Part shown: one piece after another, positions 11,688-14,269 of the stretch
Layout: each line of letters opens with the position of its first letter
How positions within the stretch are numbered: the stretch's first letter is position 1
Assembly (NCBI GenBank): GCA_045614925.1
Contig: JAZLDV010000022.1
Coordinates: 1 to 14,269 of the forward strand
Length of the DNA stretch: 14,269 nt
From: JAZLDV01 sp045614925
Lineage (GTDB): Bacteria; Bacillota_I; Bacilli_A; Erysipelotrichales; Coprobacillaceae
Direction: 5' to 3'
Notes under the pieces: model-generated
What the model saw: the letters and a program-made list of their open reading frames with translations, nothing else
What the model was told of the DNA's origin: nothing
The model's database searches: none
Program-made: the position numbers and the translations under genes

Positions 11688-12110
11688 ATGAAAGAAAAAA
11701 TTTTAAAATTGATAGAAATGTGGAATGATGATTCTAAAAAAGTATCATATGCCGCAGAAAAGGAATTGTGTAAAATATTAACAAATATAATGGTAAAGAA
11801 AGAAACCATTGAAGATACTTGTCATGCAAATATTATGTCATATCCTGATAAAATATATTCAATAGACTGGTGTAACGATAGTTATAAGAATGGTGAAAGG
11901 ATTATAAATTCTATAATATGTAATGATGAAGAATTCAAATTCGAAATGAAATGGTTAGATATAGATTATGAAAAATACTTTGAAGAATTGAAAGAAAAAC
12001 ATATAGAATATCTTGAAGGTCTTATTAAACGAATTGAGGATAATATTGCAAAAAATAAGAAAGATTTGGAACATTATAAAAATATAAAATTTGAAAACAT
12101 AATATTATGA
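11688..12110 (+). CDS. Unknown 140-residue protein with C-terminal coiled coil
   Basis: An N-terminal helical part (MKEKILKLIEMWNDDSKKVS), a middle with DKIYSIDWCNDSYKNGERII, and a long C-terminal helix with heptad-like pattern (EYLEGLIKRIEDNIAKNKKD). No domain is recognised. ATG 11688 lies 25 nt after the promoter's -7 box; the frame's extension to 11649 runs through the promoter and is rejected. The stop TGA overlaps the next gene's ATG by 4 nt. The general plan (globular part plus terminal coiled coil) resembles the gene at 115, without clear sequence similarity. Confidence 0.84.
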   Translation: MKEKILKLIEMWNDDSKKVSYAAEKELCKILTNIMVKKETIEDTCHANIMSYPDKIYSIDWCNDSYKNGERIINSIICNDEEFKFEMKWLDIDYEKYFEELKEKHIEYLEGLIKRIEDNIAKNKKDLEHYKNIKFENIIL

Positions 12111-12253
12111 CAGAAGAATTATTTGAATGGTTAGAATTTAGATTTTATCATGATAACCATGTTAAGTATAGAAAATATTTTAAAGAATGGGTTTCCAATC
12201 TAACACCTAATCAAATAGAAGGTTTTTATAAACAAATGATCACACAATTATAA
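12107..12253 (+). CDS. Small 48-residue protein
   Basis: The frame encodes MTEELFEWLEFRFYHDNHVK, continues with KYRKYFKEWVSNLTPNQIEG and ends at TAA 12251-12253. It is translationally coupled to the gene upstream by an ATGA overlap and has the TATTATG start context. The helical, aromatic composition and a Y-F-x-E-W-x-x-N-L-T-x-x-Q-I pattern look like a real small protein, and I recall similar short proteins in Bacteroidetes phages. Function unknown. Confidence 0.75.
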   Translation: MTEELFEWLEFRFYHDNHVKYRKYFKEWVSNLTPNQIEGFYKQMITQL

Positions 12254-12307
12254 GAATAAACATCTTAAAAATATGAGTAGTTATATAACATCAAATGAAT
12301 AAAAATT

Positions 12308-12607
12308 ATGATACAAGAAAACAAAGTATTATGTGAATGGTTTTTTAACTTATTAGGTTATTTTAATCATTATTCTTTTTTCACTAATAAAGAATGGAAA
12401 AAAATAGATGGATTTGAAAATCATGATGAAGCTGAAATTAAATGTGCTTTTATGCACTATTGGTTCCATCATAAATTTCTTTACTTCACATGTCCTGTAG
12501 GTATGGGTTGGTTTGCTGAAGTAAGTGAAAGTACATATAATAATTATATCGCAGATTACAAACCTGTTATAAACGCTTTTGAACAATGGTTATGGAGTCA
12601 AAGATAA
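12308..12607 (+). CDS. Unknown 99-residue aromatic-rich protein
   Basis: A small protein very rich in Phe, Trp and Tyr (CEWFFNLLGYFNHYSFF; FMHYWFHHKFLYFTC; GMGWFAEV; FEQWLWSQR), apparently soluble since no uninterrupted membrane-length hydrophobic stretch is present. It starts at ATG 12308 in AATTATG context, 54 nt after the previous stop; a 9-codon open stretch in that gap (12273-12302) is not called. Not recognised. Confidence 0.82.
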   Translation: MIQENKVLCEWFFNLLGYFNHYSFFTNKEWKKIDGFENHDEAEIKCAFMHYWFHHKFLYFTCPVGMGWFAEVSESTYNNYIADYKPVINAFEQWLWSQR

Positions 12608-12613
12608 ATTAAC

Positions 12614-12628
12614 TTAAACATTTATTGA
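12614..12628 (+). repeat. 15-nt direct repeat, first copy
   Basis: TTAAACATTTATTGA is identical to 13386-13400, where it encodes the last codons and stop of the gene at 12957. Here it lies in the 25-nt gap between two genes, a few bases before a start codon. It may be the relic of a gene end left by recombination, or chance in AT-rich DNA. Confidence 0.3.
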
Positions 12629-12632
12629 GAAT

Positions 12633-12788
12633 ATGAAAATCATTTTAAATAGAACAATCGATGGTGTCTTGTATGATGTTTTATATAAACAAATTGGAAC
12701 ACACACATATCAAGAAGTTTTAGTACCAAGAGTTGAAATTAAAAAAGACAATAATTATGAAACTTTGGATAGCAAGAAATACAGATAA
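12633..12788 (+). CDS. Small 51-residue protein overlapping next gene
   Basis: The frame encodes MKIILNRTIDGVLYDVLYKQ, continues with GTHTYQEVLVPRVEIKKD and stops at TAA 12786-12788. Strand-like alternation of hydrophobic and charged residues suggests a small beta protein. Start ATG 12633 follows an A/T-rich leader. The last 32 nt overlap the next gene in a different frame. The size is near the limit at which chance open frames occur, but the codon pattern and packing fit a gene. Confidence 0.65.
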   Translation: MKIILNRTIDGVLYDVLYKQIGTHTYQEVLVPRVEIKKDNNYETLDSKKYR

Positions 12789-12951
12789 TACATTAGTTTT
12801 ATTTCAAAGTAAACCTATTCTTGGATCAGATTTCATTTGGGAAGAATTATTAAATGAAGATTGTATGTATATAGAAGAATATCTTTTCCCTGAAGTAACA
12901 TGGGAAAATTCACCTCAAGAAGTTGAACTTAAATTAGTTAAGGAGAAGTAA
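12757..12951 (+). CDS. Conserved-type small phage protein (MKLWIAR ... LFPEVTWENSP)
   Basis: A 64-residue protein with the pattern MKLWIARNTDNTLVLFQSKP, then LFPEVTWENSPQEVELKL, which I recall as a very common small protein of Bacteroidetes phages and mobile elements ('MKLWIARDxDGxLxLyxxKP ... lFPEVTWEnsPxxVEL'). The function is unknown. ATG 12757 is chosen for its AATTATG context and because the conserved N-terminus starts exactly there; the in-frame TTG at 12733 is rejected. It overlaps the preceding small gene by 32 nt and is followed by the next gene after 5 nt. Confidence 0.88.
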   Translation: MKLWIARNTDNTLVLFQSKPILGSDFIWEELLNEDCMYIEEYLFPEVTWENSPQEVELKLVKEK

Positions 12952-12956
12952 AATTT

Positions 12957-13400
12957 ATGACACAAGAAGAAAAAGATTTGTTGTTGAAAGATCTCTGCGG
13001 TAGGTTGCCTTATAAAGTTTGCGCACAAATACCAGATGAATATGGTGGTTACACATCAGCGATAGAAAGTATTGATATTGATGGATTTGTTAAAGATTTT
13101 GAAGGTGTTCTGATAGAAATAGAATATATCAAGCCTTATCTCTTCCCTCTTTCAAGTATGACAGAGGAACAAGCAAACGAACTATTTGATTTATTTGGTA
13201 TTTCTATATTAGATTCAATAGGAGGAGATTATATCAAAATCAATGAATGTACAGGTATTACATTTTTCTTAAATAAAGGATTTGATGTCGAAACTCATCT
13301 TGATAAATTGATGAATTGGTTACACAAAAACAATTTCGACTATAGGGGTCTAATTCCGATGGGATTGGCAATAGACGCAACAGGATTAAACATTTATTGA
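12957..13400 (+). CDS. Conserved-type phage protein (MTQEEKDLLLKDLCGRLPY family)
   Basis: A 147-residue protein with three landmarks that I recall from a widespread hypothetical family in Bacteroidetes phages and mobile elements: the N-terminus MTQEEKDLLLKDLCGRLPYK, the middle EYIKPYLFPLSSMTEEQANE (about 60-79), and the C-terminus NWLHKNNFDYRGLIPMGLAI ending in LNIY. The family has no established function that I know of. An AGGAG at 12941-12945 lies inside the end of the previous gene, 11 nt before the start. The last bases form the second copy of a 15-nt repeat. Confidence 0.9.
   Translation: MTQEEKDLLLKDLCGRLPYKVCAQIPDEYGGYTSAIESIDIDGFVKDFEGVLIEIEYIKPYLFPLSSMTEEQANELFDLFGISILDSIGGDYIKINECTGITFFLNKGFDVETHLDKLMNWLHKNNFDYRGLIPMGLAIDATGLNIY
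13386..13400 (+). repeat. 15-nt direct repeat, second copy
   Basis: TTAAACATTTATTGA is the C-terminal codons (LNIY) and TGA stop of the gene at 12957. The other copy is at 12614-12628. Confidence 0.3.
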
Positions 13401-13416
13401 ATATAAAGAAAGCAAC

Positions 13417-13421
13417 GGAGG
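13417..13421 (+). promoter_or_regulatory. Strong Shine-Dalgarno before 13430
   Basis: GGAGG, 8 nt before ATG 13430. Most starts in this window have only A/T-rich leaders, so a full Shine-Dalgarno core is exceptional here. Confidence 0.7.
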
Positions 13422-13429
13422 AATAATAT

Positions 13430-13648
13430 ATGCAATATATTTTAACAAAACAAGAATATGACGATCTTGTCCCAAGATCAATATATGTAGCGAGATGTGA
13501 AGAAATCAAAGAATTACAACAATTAGTTATGAAAGCAACTGGTTATACATGTAGATATGACTCGCAGGGCGAATATGTGTATTTTTATTGCGATAACTGC
13601 CCAATTGCACAATTTGATTGCGGTAAAAGAAAAGAATTTAGTAAATAA
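13430..13648 (+). CDS. Small Cys-rich phage-type protein (CDNCP ... KRKEFSK)
   Basis: A 72-residue protein starting MQYILTKQEYDDLVPRSIYV and ending CDNCPIAQFDCGKRKEFSK. I recall the same start (YILTxEEYDxL) and end (CDxCP ... C ... K-FSK) from small proteins of Bacteroidetes phages. Cys54, Cys57, Cys64 and possibly Cys41 could bind a metal ion. Function unknown. It is preceded by the only full GGAGG in the right position that I see in the window. Confidence 0.88.
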   Translation: MQYILTKQEYDDLVPRSIYVARCEEIKELQQLVMKATGYTCRYDSQGEYVYFYCDNCPIAQFDCGKRKEFSK

Positions 13649-13675
13649 AAATTGAATAATTAAATTAGATAAAGA

Positions 13676-14269
13676 ATGATAAATATTAGTAATAAAGAAA
13701 TTATAGGTGCGGTAGCAGGTAATATATATCGTATGCATCCATACCATATGCCTGAAGGCATTGATAAAATTATTGGACATTTGGTTAAAACTTTAGATGA
13801 GATACCAGATTGTTATGGGCATATTAAAGAAAGTTTTAAGATATTTGAATTTAATGATTTTAAAGACTTTGAAAAATGGATTCAAAACATTTTAGAACAA
13901 GTGCCTGAATATAATGAACTTAATGTTTCAAGAGAACTCAAAGAAAAAGGTGTACATTATAACGATTCTGAAAATACTGGTTTTAAATTCACATCAAGAT
14001 ATGATGTAGAAACACAAGACAGTCGTTATAGTGATTTTATTGATATGGGTGCATTAATTAGAAATATTTGTTGGGATATCGATAAATTACAACAGGTTAA
14101 TGACGATTGTTTTTTATGCAAATATGCTAAAGAATATGGTAGTATGGTACCAGGTGATGAAAGATGTTCAACTTGTATTTGTAATCCCGATATAAAATAT
14201 AAAAGAGAGTCTCATCCTATGTCTATTAAACCAAGAAAAGATTGGACTGAAGAAGAAAAAATAAAATAT
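13676..14269 (+). CDS. Unknown protein with Cys cluster, cut by right window edge
   Basis: The frame is open from ATG 13676 to the end of the window (198 codons), so the gene is incomplete at its 3' end. It begins MINISNKEIIGAVAGNIYRM. The middle is helical and acidic. A Cys cluster follows, Cys145-x2-Cys148 and Cys164-x2-Cys167-x-Cys169 (segments CFLCKY and CSTCIC), spaced as in a small zinc-binding module. The end is charged (KPRKDWTEEEKIKY). It lies 27 nt after the previous gene with no promoter between. No family is recognised. Confidence 0.85.
   Translation, partial: MINISNKEIIGAVAGNIYRMHPYHMPEGIDKIIGHLVKTLDEIPDCYGHIKESFKIFEFNDFKDFEKWIQNILEQVPEYNELNVSRELKEKGVHYNDSENTGFKFTSRYDVETQDSRYSDFIDMGALIRNICWDIDKLQQVNDDCFLCKYAKEYGSMVPGDERCSTCICNPDIKYKRESHPMSIKPRKDWTEEEKIKY

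Noticed and set aside
12273..12302. Nine-codon ATG frame between two genes
   Set aside because: Too short to support as a gene; a leader peptide would need an attenuator structure, which is not seen.
1..14269. CRISPR array, tRNA or rRNA genes, insertion sequence ends
   Set aside because: No regularly spaced direct repeats, no cloverleaf with a conserved T-loop, no rRNA-like segment, and no DDE transposase or terminal inverted repeats with target duplications were seen by eye.

Overview
This is an AT-rich, gene-dense stretch in which every supportable gene lies on the + strand. It most likely comes from a bacteriophage (or phage-derived element) of Bacteroidales. Two things point there. First, five promoters match the Bacteroidetes form TTTG-N19/20-TAnnTTTG (TATATTTG or TATCTTTG). 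Second, several predicted proteins resemble small hypothetical families that I recall as common in phages and mobile elements of Bacteroides/Prevotella. No virion, replication or lysis gene is seen, so this is an accessory region. Most leaders lack a Shine-Dalgarno motif; about twelve starts read ATTATG, which I used to choose among starts.

Layout. A first unit (promoter 62-93) carries one unknown gene (115-606). A second (promoter 646-677) carries a serine recombinase with an unusual N-terminal extension (715-1773) and ends at a good hairpin terminator (1782-1814). A third (promoter 1836-1867) begins a long run to 7239. It holds an unknown gene of different codon use, a NUMOD/HNH endonuclease whose catalytic His is replaced by Phe, a small gene that looks frameshifted, a two-helix membrane protein, a divergent DHH-type phosphoesterase-like protein, a membrane-anchored zinc ribbon and several small unknowns. 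A weak promoter may lie at 3661-3693.

A fourth unit (promoter 7281-7311) runs from a P-loop kinase-like protein (7342-8193) through seven small or medium genes to 11510. It includes a 60-residue protein resembling the N-terminus of a large terminase, and a two-domain 333-residue protein. It ends at a classical terminator (11564-11590) followed at once by an AT-only hairpin. A fifth unit (promoter 11631-11662) runs to the right edge with eight genes, the last one cut by the window end.

How the genes work together is mostly unknown. Five host-type promoters suggest expression by the host RNA polymerase, perhaps early in infection (inference). The enzyme-like genes (recombinase, HNH, DHH, P-loop) are scattered singly among unknowns, and no multi-gene defence or metabolic system can be assembled from the sequence alone. 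The observations most worth following are the DHH-like protein, the His-less HNH protein, the apparent +1 frameshift at 2951-2956, the orphan terminase-like peptide, and a 17-21 nt AT-only hairpin repeated at four unit or gene boundaries. Family names for unnamed hypothetical proteins rest on memory of sequence patterns, not on a search.
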